A stretch of DNA of 64,000 nt from Ramlibacter rhizophilus. Lineage in GTDB: Bacteria > Pseudomonadota > Gammaproteobacteria > Burkholderiales > Burkholderiaceae_C. Both the position numbers and the translations under genes were made by a program. The stretch spans positions 620,001 to 684,000 of the forward strand of contig NZ_SMLL01000001.1 in the NCBI RefSeq assembly GCF_004681965.1, read 5' to 3'. Below the pieces are notes generated by a model. The model had not been told where the DNA came from. It made no database searches and saw only the letters and a program-made list of their open reading frames with translations. Positions 9,687 through 17,252 of the stretch are shown here, piece after piece. Position 1 is the first letter of the stretch; each line of letters begins with the position of its first letter.

Positions 9687-10432
9687 GGCTTCAGGTCCAT
9701 CTCGAGTCGGATCGCGTCGCCCCGGTAGACGACGTCGGCAAAGTAGATGACCACGCCATGCCGGTCCTTGAACACCCGCCGCACCTCGGCGGTCGGCGCG
9801 TTCACCGGCACCTCCAGCAGGTGCGCCACTTCGATGTCGGCGGTGCCGATGGTCAGCACCTGGTGCGCCTCGTGGATGTCCACGCCGGGCATCGACACCA
9901 GCAGCGGGATGACCGTGCGGCTGCGAAAGCGGGCGGGCGACTGGCGGAAGATGCGCTCGTCCAGGTAGATGTCGATCACGCAGTAGGGCTGCCCGTCGCG
10001 CAGGTGCACGCGGCGCATGTAGGCATAGCGCGCCGCCGGCGTGCCTTCGGTCAGGGACAGCGGTGGCTCGGTGACGGACTCGTCGATGTTCACCACGCGC
10101 GGCTGGGTGTCCTCGTACACGCGGGCCAGCTCGGCCAGCGTGGTCACCACGTTGATGATGCGCCCGCGCGGCGGCTCGCCGGTCACGAAGGTGCCGCGCC
10201 CGCGCTGGGGTGACAGCAGTCCTTCGCGGGCCAGCAGGTCGATGGCCTGGCGCACCGTGACCCGCGCCACGCCGAACTCTTCCATCAGCACTTCCAGCGA
10301 GGGCAGGCGATGCCCGCGCGGCCACTGCCCCCGGTCGATGCGCGCGCGCATGAGGTCGGCCAGCTGCAGGTAGAGCGGAACGGGGCTGTCCTGGAAACGC
10401 GAGGCTAGGGAAATCGGGGATGTTGCGCGCAC
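9683..10432 (-). CDS. GntR/HutC-family transcriptional regulator with UTRA domain
   Basis: 249 aa from GTG 10432. N-terminal winged HTH (~18-85: LPSLEVLMEEFGVARVTVRQAIDLLAREGLL and the GRGTFV wing). C-terminal UTRA effector domain (~105-245) ends in VVIYFADVVYRGDAIRLEMDL. It leads an operon with the enolase-superfamily enzyme and faces the ABC permease gene across only 23 bp. Autoregulation and control of both sides through the palindrome at 10438-10449 is the obvious model, though inferred. No other convincing start exists, so the mRNA must have a very short or absent leader. Confidence 0.9.
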   Translation of the reverse strand: MRATSPISLASRFQDSPVPLYLQLADLMRARIDRGQWPRGHRLPSLEVLMEEFGVARVTVRQAIDLLAREGLLSPQRGRGTFVTGEPPRGRIINVVTTLAELARVYEDTQPRVVNIDESVTEPPLSLTEGTPAARYAYMRRVHLRDGQPYCVIDIYLDERIFRQSPARFRSRTVIPLLVSMPGVDIHEAHQVLTIGTADIEVAHLLEVPVNAPTAEVRRVFKDRHGVVIYFADVVYRGDAIRLEMDLKP

Positions 10433-10437
10433 GGCGA

Positions 10438-10449
10438 AATAGTACTATT
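10438..10449. promoter_or_regulatory. Perfect 12-bp palindrome, candidate GntR operator in a divergent promoter
   Basis: AATAGTACTATT is a perfect dyad centred between 10443 and 10444, 5 bp from the gntR GTG (10432) and 6 bp from the permease ATG (10456). It is a sharp AT-rich island in GC-rich DNA. Each strand contains TACTAT, a passable -10 box, so bound regulator would block both promoters. GntR regulators typically bind short GT..AC dyads, which this contains (GTAC). Binding is inferred. Confidence 0.55.
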
Positions 10450-10455
10450 GATAGG

Positions 10456-11211
10456 ATGTTAGGTAAACACATGCTTTGGCTGCTCGCGCCCTGGGTGCTG
10501 ATCGTGGCCGTGTGGTATGGCATCCGCGCCAGCGGCTTCGTGGAGCCGGCCCTGGTGCCGGCACCCCACCAGGTGCTGCGCAAGTTCGTCGAACTGTCGC
10601 AGGGTCGCCTCTGGATCGACGTGTGGATGTCCACGCAGCGGGTCTTCATCGGCGTGGCGCTGGGCGTGCTGCTGGCGGTGCCCGTGGGCTTCTGCCTGGG
10701 CTGGTACCGGGGGCTGCGCCGCTTCATGGACCCGGTGATCAACTTCTTCCGCGCGCTGCCGCCCATCGCGCTGATCCCGCTGGTCATCGTGTACTTCGGC
10801 ATCGGCGAGGCGGCCAAGACCGCCATCCTGTTCTACGCCTCCTTCTTCGCCGGCGTCATCGTCATGTACGAGGGCATCGCGCAGATCAGTCCGCTGTTCG
10901 TCAAGGTGGCGCGCACGCTGGGCGCGAACGACATCGAGATCTTCGGCAAGGTCATCGTGCCGCTGACGGTGCCGCACATCCTCACGGCGGTGCGCGTGGC
11001 GCTCGGCGTGGCCTGGGCCACGCTGGTCGCGTCCGAACTCATCGCCGCGCAGCAGGGCCTGGGCGCCCTGATCCAGAACGCCTCGTCCTTCTTCCAGCTG
11101 GACATCATCTACGTGGGCATCATCTGCATCGGCTTCATCGCGCTCGTGATGGACCTGCTCCTGCGGCTGGCCACGCGCCGCCTGGTCGCCTGGCAGGACC
11201 GCATCGCATGA
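10456..11211 (+). CDS. ABC transporter permease (nitrate/sulfonate/taurine, SsuC/TauC type)
   Basis: Inner-membrane subunit of an importer; 251 aa from ATG 10456, with another ATG at 10471. Six predicted membrane segments. The EAA loop contacting the ATPase is seen as ARTLGANDIEIFGKVIVPLTVPHI (~155-180). The family phrase FRALPPIALIPLVIVYFG is present near ~97. The ATG lies 6 bp from the divergent operator, leaving no room for a normal leader or ribosome site, so translation may be leaderless or begin at 10471. Its stop overlaps the ATPase start by 4 nt. Confidence 0.9.
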   Translation: MLGKHMLWLLAPWVLIVAVWYGIRASGFVEPALVPAPHQVLRKFVELSQGRLWIDVWMSTQRVFIGVALGVLLAVPVGFCLGWYRGLRRFMDPVINFFRALPPIALIPLVIVYFGIGEAAKTAILFYASFFAGVIVMYEGIAQISPLFVKVARTLGANDIEIFGKVIVPLTVPHILTAVRVALGVAWATLVASELIAAQQGLGALIQNASSFFQLDIIYVGIICIGFIALVMDLLLRLATRRLVAWQDRIA

Positions 11212-12053
11212 ACGCCATCCCACGCACCGACATGCAGGAAGCCCCGCAGCCTGCGCGCATCCGCTTCGAGAACGTCTCGGTGGACTTCCCGACCGCGCAG
11301 GGCCCCATGCGCGTCATCGACGACATCAGCCTGGACATCGGGCACCGCGAGTTCGTCTCCATCATCGGCCCGTCCGGCTGTGGCAAGACCACGCTGATGA
11401 ACATCCTCGGGGGCTTCGTCGCGCCCACCCGCGGGCGGGTGCTGCTGGATGGCCGGCCCGTCCCGGGGCCCGGCCCCGACCGCGGGGTCATCTTCCAGGA
11501 GTACGGCGTCTTCCCCTGGCTCACCGTGCGGCAGAACATCGAGTTCGGCCTGCGGCTGAAGGCCAACCGCGCCGACGCCGCCGCGCGCGCCGAGGTCACC
11601 GACCGCTACATGCGCCTGATGGGCCTGGCGGACTTCGCGGACCACTTTCCCAAGCACCTGTCCGGCGGCATGCGCCAGCGCCTGGCCATCGCCCGTGCCT
11701 ATGCGGTCAAGCCCGAGTTCCTGCTGATGGACGAGCCCTTCGGCGCCCTGGACGCGCAGACCCGGTCGGCCATGCAGGACCTGCTGCTGGAGGTGCTGCA
11801 GACCGAGAACAAGACGGTGCTCCTCATCACCCACTCGGTGGAGGAGGCCATCTACCTGTCCTCCCGCATCGTCGTGGTCACGGCCAGGCCGGCGCGCATC
11901 CGCACCATCATCGACGTGCCCTTCGGCTACCCGCGCGCAGAGCAGGTGCACGACGACCCGCGCTTCACCGAGCTGCGATCGCACATCCGCGAACTGGTCA
12001 TGCAGGAGTACGCCGCCCAGGCACGCCAGCAGACCGTGCGCCTGTCCGACTGA
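11208..12053 (+). CDS. ABC transporter ATP-binding protein (SsuB/TauB type)
   Basis: 281 aa ATPase driving the importer. Walker A GPSGCGKTT (~56-64), Q-loop FQEYGVFPW, ABC signature LSGGMRQRLAIARA, Walker B FLLMDEPFGALD, H-loop ITHSVEEAIYLSS. The GCGKTT and FGALD forms are typical of the NitT/TauT family, as is the AEQVHDDPRFTELRSHIRELV tail. It overlaps the permease by ATGA; the periplasmic-binding-protein gene follows 42 nt later. Confidence 0.94.
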   Translation: MNAIPRTDMQEAPQPARIRFENVSVDFPTAQGPMRVIDDISLDIGHREFVSIIGPSGCGKTTLMNILGGFVAPTRGRVLLDGRPVPGPGPDRGVIFQEYGVFPWLTVRQNIEFGLRLKANRADAAARAEVTDRYMRLMGLADFADHFPKHLSGGMRQRLAIARAYAVKPEFLLMDEPFGALDAQTRSAMQDLLLEVLQTENKTVLLITHSVEEAIYLSSRIVVVTARPARIRTIIDVPFGYPRAEQVHDDPRFTELRSHIRELVMQEYAAQARQQTVRLSD

Positions 12054-12095
12054 TCCCGCTTCGCCCCCCTGTCCAACCACCCGAAGGAGACATCC

Positions 12096-13088
12096 ATGTC
12101 CATGCAACGCCGCCAGCTGATCCAGGGAGCCGCCGCCGCGGCCGCCATCACCGCCTTGCCCGCCTTCGGGCAGGCGCGAACCAAGGTCAAGGTGGGTTAC
12201 CTGCACACGCCTGCGGTCGATGGGCACATCTGGATCGGCCAGCAGAACAACGCCTATGCGAAGCAGGGCCTGGACCTGGAGCTGGTGCAGTTCACGACCG
12301 GGCTGGAGCTGTTCCAGGCCATGATCGGCGGCAGCCTGGACATGCTCTCCACCGGCGCCGTGGTGTCCAACTTCCCGGCACGCGGCCAGGGTCGCGTGTT
12401 CCTCATGAACAACATCGAGTACGCCACCGCGCAGCTGTGGGTGCGGGACGACATCAAGAGCGTGGCCGACCTCAAGGGCAAGCAGATCTCCACCACCACG
12501 GGCACCACCGCCCACGTGTTCCTGGACCGCGCGTTGCGCGCCGCCAAGCTCGATCCGGCCAAGGACGTGCAGATCGTCAATCAACGCATGACCGAGGCCG
12601 TGACTTCGTTCATTTCTGGCGCGGTACCGGCCGTGGCCCTGTGGGTGCCGTTCGACACCACCATCCGCCAGAAGATGCCGACCGCCCGCAAGATCAGCGA
12701 TGCCTCCGCCTTCTTCCCGGAGGCCGCGATCATGGGCGGCTGGGCGGCCCGCAACGACTACTACGAAAAGAACCGGCCCGTGGTGGAGAAGCTCATCGCC
12801 GGCTGGGCCGATGCCAATGCCTTCATCACCGGCAAGCCCGACGAGGCCGCCGAGATGCTGCAGAAGTCCAACTACAAGGAAGTGCCGCTGGCCGATTTCA
12901 AGGAGCAGTTCAAGGCGAGCAAGTACTACACCAACGCCGAGTGGCGCACGCGCTACCAGGACGGCACCGTCACCAAGTGGCTGCAGCAGGTGACCGACTT
13001 CTTCGTCGAGAACGCCAAGATCCAGAACGCGGTGAGTGCCGACAAGTACTTCGACTCCGCGCCCTTCCTGGCCACGGTGAAGGCATGA
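12096..13088 (+). CDS. ABC transporter substrate-binding protein (NMT1/SsuA-like)
   Basis: 330 aa periplasmic receptor of the importer. The N-terminus MSMQRRQLIQGAAAAAAITALPAFGQA looks like a signal with an RR near the start (possible Tat type, though not a full SRRxFLK), cleaved near residue 26. Two alpha/beta lobes follow. GKQISTTTGTTAHVFLDRAL at ~125-145 is the SsuA-like ligand hinge. GAAGGAGA at 12083-12090 is a good ribosome site. The ligand is unknown; the cluster's GMC oxidoreductase and enolase-superfamily enzyme suggest an alcohol or acid rather than a sulfonate. Its stop overlaps the GMC start by 4 nt. Confidence 0.9.
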   Translation: MSMQRRQLIQGAAAAAAITALPAFGQARTKVKVGYLHTPAVDGHIWIGQQNNAYAKQGLDLELVQFTTGLELFQAMIGGSLDMLSTGAVVSNFPARGQGRVFLMNNIEYATAQLWVRDDIKSVADLKGKQISTTTGTTAHVFLDRALRAAKLDPAKDVQIVNQRMTEAVTSFISGAVPAVALWVPFDTTIRQKMPTARKISDASAFFPEAAIMGGWAARNDYYEKNRPVVEKLIAGWADANAFITGKPDEAAEMLQKSNYKEVPLADFKEQFKASKYYTNAEWRTRYQDGTVTKWLQQVTDFFVENAKIQNAVSADKYFDSAPFLATVKA

Positions 13089-14743
13089 CGCTGGGCGCAG
13101 CGGCCGGCTACGACTACATCGTGGTGGGCGCCGGGTCGGCCGGCTGCGTGCTGGCCAACCGCCTGAGCGCCGACCCGGCCTGCCGCGTGCTGCTGCTCGA
13201 GGCCGGGGGGCGCGGCGGCCATTTCTGGCTGCGGCTTCCCATCGGCTATTTCCGCAGCATCTACGACCCGCGCTTCACCTGGCAGTTCCCACTGGAGCCG
13301 CAGGAGGCCACGGGCAACCGCGACATCCTCTGGCCGCGTGGCAAGGTGCTGGGCGGCTCCAGTGCCATCAACGGGCTGCTCTACATCCGTGGCCAGCACG
13401 CCGACTTCGATGACTGGGCCCGTGCCGGCGCCCGCGGCTGGAGCTATCGCGAGCTGCTGCCGTTCTTCAAGCGCTCCGAGCGCTACGAGGGCGGAGAAAG
13501 CGAATACCACGGTGCAAGCGGCGAGCTGTGCGTGGCCAACCTGCGCAACGAGCACCCGTACTGCGACGCCTGGATCGACGCAGGCGTCGAGGCCGGTTTC
13601 GGCCGCAATCCCGACTTCAACGGCGCGCGCGCCGAGGGCCTGGGCGCCTACCAGCTCACGCTGCGCGGCCATTGGCGCTGCGACGCCGCCACGGCCTTCC
13701 TCGCGCCGGCCATGCACCGGCCCAACCTCACCGTGCTCACGGGCGTGCATGTCACGCGCGTTCAGGTCGAGAGCGGCCAGGCGCGAGGCGTGGAGTGGAT
13801 CGAGGGCGGCGAACGTCGCAGTGCCATCGCGGACCGGGAAGTGGTGCTGGCCGCCGGCGCGCTGCAGTCCCCGCAGCTGCTGCAGCTGTCCGGCATCGGA
13901 CCGGCCCCGCTTCTGCAGCGCCATGGCATTGCCGTGCAGGTGGACGCGCCCGAGGTCGGCGCCAACCTGCAGGACCACTACCAGGCTCGCGTGATCGTCA
14001 AGCTCAAGCGGCGCATGTCGCTCAACGACCAGGTGCGCAACCCGTTGGCCCTGGCGCGCATGGGCTGGCAGTGGCTCGCCGGGCAGCGGGGGCCCCTCAC
14101 GGTCGGCGCGGGCCAGGTGGGCGGCATGGTGTGCAGCGAACATGCGCAAGGTGGCCGGCCCGACGTGCTGTTCAACGTCATGCCGCTTTCCGTGGACAAG
14201 CCGGGCGATGCACTGCACCGTTTCTCGGGCTTTTCCGCCTCGGCCGCGCAGTGCCGTCCGCTCTCGCGCGGCAGCGTGGAACTGTGCAGCGCCGACCCGC
14301 TGCAGCTGCCGCGCATCGTGTCCAACTACCTCACGCACCCGCACGACATCCGCGTGCTGGTCTCGGGCCTGAAGATCCTGCGCGACATCGTGCGCCAGCC
14401 TTCCTTTCGCGACCTGGTCACCGGCGAGGAATACCTGCCCGGCCAGGACCTGCGCAGCGACGAGGCGCTAGCGCAGTTCGCCCGGCACCGGGGCGGCACG
14501 GTGTTCCACCCCACCAGCACCTGCCGCATGGGCGAAGACGCCGGCGCGGTGGTGGATTCGCAGCTGCGCGTGCGGGGCGTGGAGCGGCTGCGCGTCGTCG
14601 ATGCCTCGGTCATGCCGACCATGGTGTCCACCAACACCAACGCGGCCGCGATCATGATCGGCGAGAAGGGTGCTGACCTCATCCTGCGTGGCGCCACGGC
14701 GGCGGCGCAGCGGCCGCGCGCGACAAGCACGGCAGGAGCTTGA
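13085..14743 (+). CDS. GMC-family FAD-dependent alcohol oxidoreductase
   Basis: 552 aa flavoprotein of the glucose-methanol-choline family, oxidising an alcohol to an aldehyde. FAD-binding dinucleotide fold at the N-terminus (YIVVGAGSAGCVLANRLS, ~9-27). GMC signature 1 is seen in RGKVLGGSSAINGLLYIRG, signature 2 in GALQSPQLLQLSGIGP. The C-terminal active-site region has FHPTSTCRMG and VVDASVMPTMVSTNTNAAAIMIGEKGADLI, carrying the usual His and Asn. Being inside an ABC operon it may act on the imported compound. Choline dehydrogenase is a common label but no other choline gene is present. Confidence 0.9.
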   Translation: MTLGAAAGYDYIVVGAGSAGCVLANRLSADPACRVLLLEAGGRGGHFWLRLPIGYFRSIYDPRFTWQFPLEPQEATGNRDILWPRGKVLGGSSAINGLLYIRGQHADFDDWARAGARGWSYRELLPFFKRSERYEGGESEYHGASGELCVANLRNEHPYCDAWIDAGVEAGFGRNPDFNGARAEGLGAYQLTLRGHWRCDAATAFLAPAMHRPNLTVLTGVHVTRVQVESGQARGVEWIEGGERRSAIADREVVLAAGALQSPQLLQLSGIGPAPLLQRHGIAVQVDAPEVGANLQDHYQARVIVKLKRRMSLNDQVRNPLALARMGWQWLAGQRGPLTVGAGQVGGMVCSEHAQGGRPDVLFNVMPLSVDKPGDALHRFSGFSASAAQCRPLSRGSVELCSADPLQLPRIVSNYLTHPHDIRVLVSGLKILRDIVRQPSFRDLVTGEEYLPGQDLRSDEALAQFARHRGGTVFHPTSTCRMGEDAGAVVDSQLRVRGVERLRVVDASVMPTMVSTNTNAAAIMIGEKGADLILRGATAAAQRPRATSTAGA

Positions 14744-14875
14744 GCCGCGGGGGCGGCCCGCCGCCGCCTTGCATTCCGTGACGCCTTTCCTACAAGCGGG
14801 GCGACAAGCGCCTACACACCAGATCGCCCTCGGCATTCATCATCCGCGCCGTTTTCGCCTTCACGAAAGCAGGCC

Positions 14876-16291
14876 ATGCGCGAATCCGACGCTCGCTCCT
14901 CGTCCGACGGTCCCCGGGAACTGCTGACCCTGCGCCATGCGGTGCTGCTGATCGTCGGCGTGGTGATCGGGGCGGGCATCTTCAAGGCGCCTTCACTGGT
15001 GGCCCAGATGACCGGAAGCCCGGGCTGGATGTTCACCGCCTGGGTGCTCGGTGGCGTCGTGTCCCTCATCGGCGCGCTCTGCTATGCCGAGCTGACCACG
15101 TCCTACCCGAGCGTGGGCGGTGACTATCACTTCCTGCACCGCGCCTATGGCCGCAAGGTGAGCTTCCTTTTCGCCTGGGCGCGTTTCTCCGTCATCACCA
15201 CCGGCTCCATCGCGCTGCTGGCCTTCGTGTTCGGCGACTACATGCAGCAGGTGGTGCCACTGGCCGGCGACACGGCAACCGGATCGGCGCTCTATGCGGC
15301 CGCGGTGATCGCCGTGCTGTGGTGGATCAACGCGCGCGGCCTGCTGGCCGGCGCCTCGGCGCAGTCCTGGCTCACGGCGCTGGAGATCGGCGGGCTGCTG
15401 CTCGTGTTCGCCGCGGCGCTGTGGGTGCTCGGCGGCCTCGCGCCCCAGGCCAGCGCGCCCGCGGCGGCCGCCTGGTCCTTCGGCGCCGCGCCGGGCTGGG
15501 GCGGCTTCGGCCTGGCCATGGTGTTCGTCCTGCTCGCCTTCGGCGGCTGGAACGAGGCCAGCTACATCAGCGCCGAGCTCAAGGACAGCCGACGCAGCAT
15601 GGTCAAGGTGCTGGTCGTGTCCATCATCACCATCACCGTGCTGTACCTGATGGTGACCTGGGCCTACTGGCGGGTGCTGGGCCTGTCCGGCATGGGCAAG
15701 TCCGAGGCGGTCGCCGCCGACGCCATGCGCGTGGCCTTCGGCGCCACGGGGGAGACGGTCATCTCCATCCTGGTGGCCATCGCGGCGCTCAGCTCCATCA
15801 ACGCCACCATGATCGTGGGCGCGCGCACCAGCTATGCCGCCGGCTGCGACTGGCCGCCGCTGCGCCGGCTGGCGTACTGGGACACCGGCCGCGGCAGTCC
15901 CGCGGTGGCGTTGACGGTGCAGAACGCGGCGGCCCTGCTGCTGGTGCTGGTGGGGTTCTGGAGCGGCAACGGCTTCCGCTCGATGGTCGAGTTCACGGCG
16001 CCGGTGTTCTGGCTGTTCTTCCTGCTGGCCGGCCTGTCGCTATTCGTGCTGCGCTGGCGCGAGCCGCGCACGAGCCGGCCGTTCAGCGTGCCGCTCTATC
16101 CCGTGCTGCCGGTGATCTTCTGCCTGACCTGCGGCTACATGCTCTGGTCGAGTCTGTCGTATGCCTCCAGCCAGCAGCTCGCAGGCCTCAATGCCGGCTG
16201 GATCGGCGTGCTGGTGCTGCTGTCCGGCGCGGTGCTGATGGTCCTGCTGGAGGCGCGCCGGCCGGTGCGCGTGTCCACCGATGTCAACTGA
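14876..16291 (+). CDS. APC-superfamily amino acid permease
   Basis: 471 aa with about twelve hydrophobic segments and the APC amino-acid transporter signature GVVIGAGIFKAPSLVA in TM1 (~29-44). Further family features are ELTTSYPSVGGDYHFLHRAYG after TM2 and AFGGWNEASYISAELKD in the TM6 region. It is most like the LAT/YfnA group of amino acid exchangers. Substrate not assignable. The 132-bp gap upstream is moderately AT-richer but I see no clear promoter. The signal-bearing methyltransferase follows 20 nt after its stop and may be co-transcribed. Confidence 0.85.
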   Translation: MRESDARSSSDGPRELLTLRHAVLLIVGVVIGAGIFKAPSLVAQMTGSPGWMFTAWVLGGVVSLIGALCYAELTTSYPSVGGDYHFLHRAYGRKVSFLFAWARFSVITTGSIALLAFVFGDYMQQVVPLAGDTATGSALYAAAVIAVLWWINARGLLAGASAQSWLTALEIGGLLLVFAAALWVLGGLAPQASAPAAAAWSFGAAPGWGGFGLAMVFVLLAFGGWNEASYISAELKDSRRSMVKVLVVSIITITVLYLMVTWAYWRVLGLSGMGKSEAVAADAMRVAFGATGETVISILVAIAALSSINATMIVGARTSYAAGCDWPPLRRLAYWDTGRGSPAVALTVQNAAALLLVLVGFWSGNGFRSMVEFTAPVFWLFFLLAGLSLFVLRWREPRTSRPFSVPLYPVLPVIFCLTCGYMLWSSLSYASSQQLAGLNAGWIGVLVLLSGAVLMVLLEARRPVRVSTDVN

Positions 16292-16311
16292 GTTCCTGAA
16301 AGGAGTGCGCG

Positions 16312-16914
16312 ATGCATGGCCGTGAGTTCGATGAAAAGCGCGACGGGCCGCAGTGGGGCCGGCGGCCGCTGCTGCTGGCGGGACTGGGGTTGCTGACGGT
16401 CCCGAGGCTGTCCTGGTCGCAGGGCGCGAGCACCGCGCCGGCCCTGGACGTTCCCTATGTACCGACGCCGCAGCCGGTGGTGGACCGCATGCTGGAGATG
16501 GCCAAGGTCAACTCGCGCGACGTGCTCTACGACCTGGGCTGCGGCGACGGGCGCATCGTGATCACGGCCAGCAAGCAGCACGGGGCGCGCGGCGTGGGCA
16601 TCGACCTCAATCCGGTGCGCATCGAGGAGGCCAAGGCGAACGCGAAGCAGGCCGGCGTGAGCGGCAAGGTGGACTTCCGCGTGGGCGACCTGTTCGAGGC
16701 CGACTTCTCCCCGGCCACCGTGGTGACGCTCTACCTGCTGCCCAACATCAACCGCAAGCTGCGACCGCAGCTGTGGCGCCAGCTCGACGTGGGCACCCGC
16801 GTGGTCTCGCACGCCTTCGACATGGGCGAGGAGTGGCCCCCCGAGCGGGTGGACAAGATCGACCACCGGACGCTGTACCTCTGGACCATCCGTCCCGAGC
16901 ACAAGCGCGCGTAG
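16312..16914 (+). CDS. Class I SAM-dependent methyltransferase with an N-terminal export-like signal
   Basis: 200 aa. The Rossmann methyltransferase core is clear: VLYDLGCGDGRIVITA (motif I, ~63-78), GVGIDLNPVRIEEAK (motif II) and DFRVGDLFEADFS. PQPVVDRMLEMAKV just before is typical of small PrmA-like methyltransferases. The odd part is residues 1-40: charged start, RR at 18-19, then LLLAGLGLLTVPRLSWSQG, which reads as a signal peptide or Tat-like signal although SAM is a cytoplasmic cofactor. AAAGGAG at 16298-16304 supports the start at 16312. No target can be proposed. Confidence 0.8.
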   Translation: MHGREFDEKRDGPQWGRRPLLLAGLGLLTVPRLSWSQGASTAPALDVPYVPTPQPVVDRMLEMAKVNSRDVLYDLGCGDGRIVITASKQHGARGVGIDLNPVRIEEAKANAKQAGVSGKVDFRVGDLFEADFSPATVVTLYLLPNINRKLRPQLWRQLDVGTRVVSHAFDMGEEWPPERVDKIDHRTLYLWTIRPEHKRA

Positions 16915-16955
16915 CCGTCGGCCTGGCGGCGGCCCCGCGGCCCTATGCTGCGGGC

Positions 16956-17243
16956 ATGGACGACGACATCGAAGCCCTCCGCACGGAAGTGCGCCATCTC
17001 ATCGCGATGAACGCGGCCGCCTACGTGGCGATCACCTCGCTCGTGGCGACCCACCCCGAGCCGCGGCAGTTCCACCTGCACCTGGTCTCGGCGCTCGAAG
17101 GCGTGCTGGCGTCCGAGCGGCTTGCGCGCTGGACCGAGGAGCAAAAGGAGATCGTGCGCCGGGTGGTCGAGACCTTCCAGGGCGTGCGCCCGGCCGACCC
17201 CATCGACCCGCTGGCCGGGGTCGGCGGGCGCGGGCCGGCCTGA
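16956..17243 (+). CDS. Conserved hypothetical protein, 95 aa, all-helical
   Basis: Small acidic soluble protein without signal or membrane segment. The sequence is amphipathic helix throughout: MDDDIEALRTEVRHLIAMNAAAYVAITSLV then ERLARWTEEQKEIVRRVVETFQG. I recognise no named domain. The start at 16956 is the first ATG after the methyltransferase stop. It is co-directional with the methyltransferase 41 nt upstream and convergent with the lactate-permease gene (9 nt between stops). Confidence 0.6.
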   Translation: MDDDIEALRTEVRHLIAMNAAAYVAITSLVATHPEPRQFHLHLVSALEGVLASERLARWTEEQKEIVRRVVETFQGVRPADPIDPLAGVGGRGPA

Positions 17244-17252
17244 GGCGTCCTC

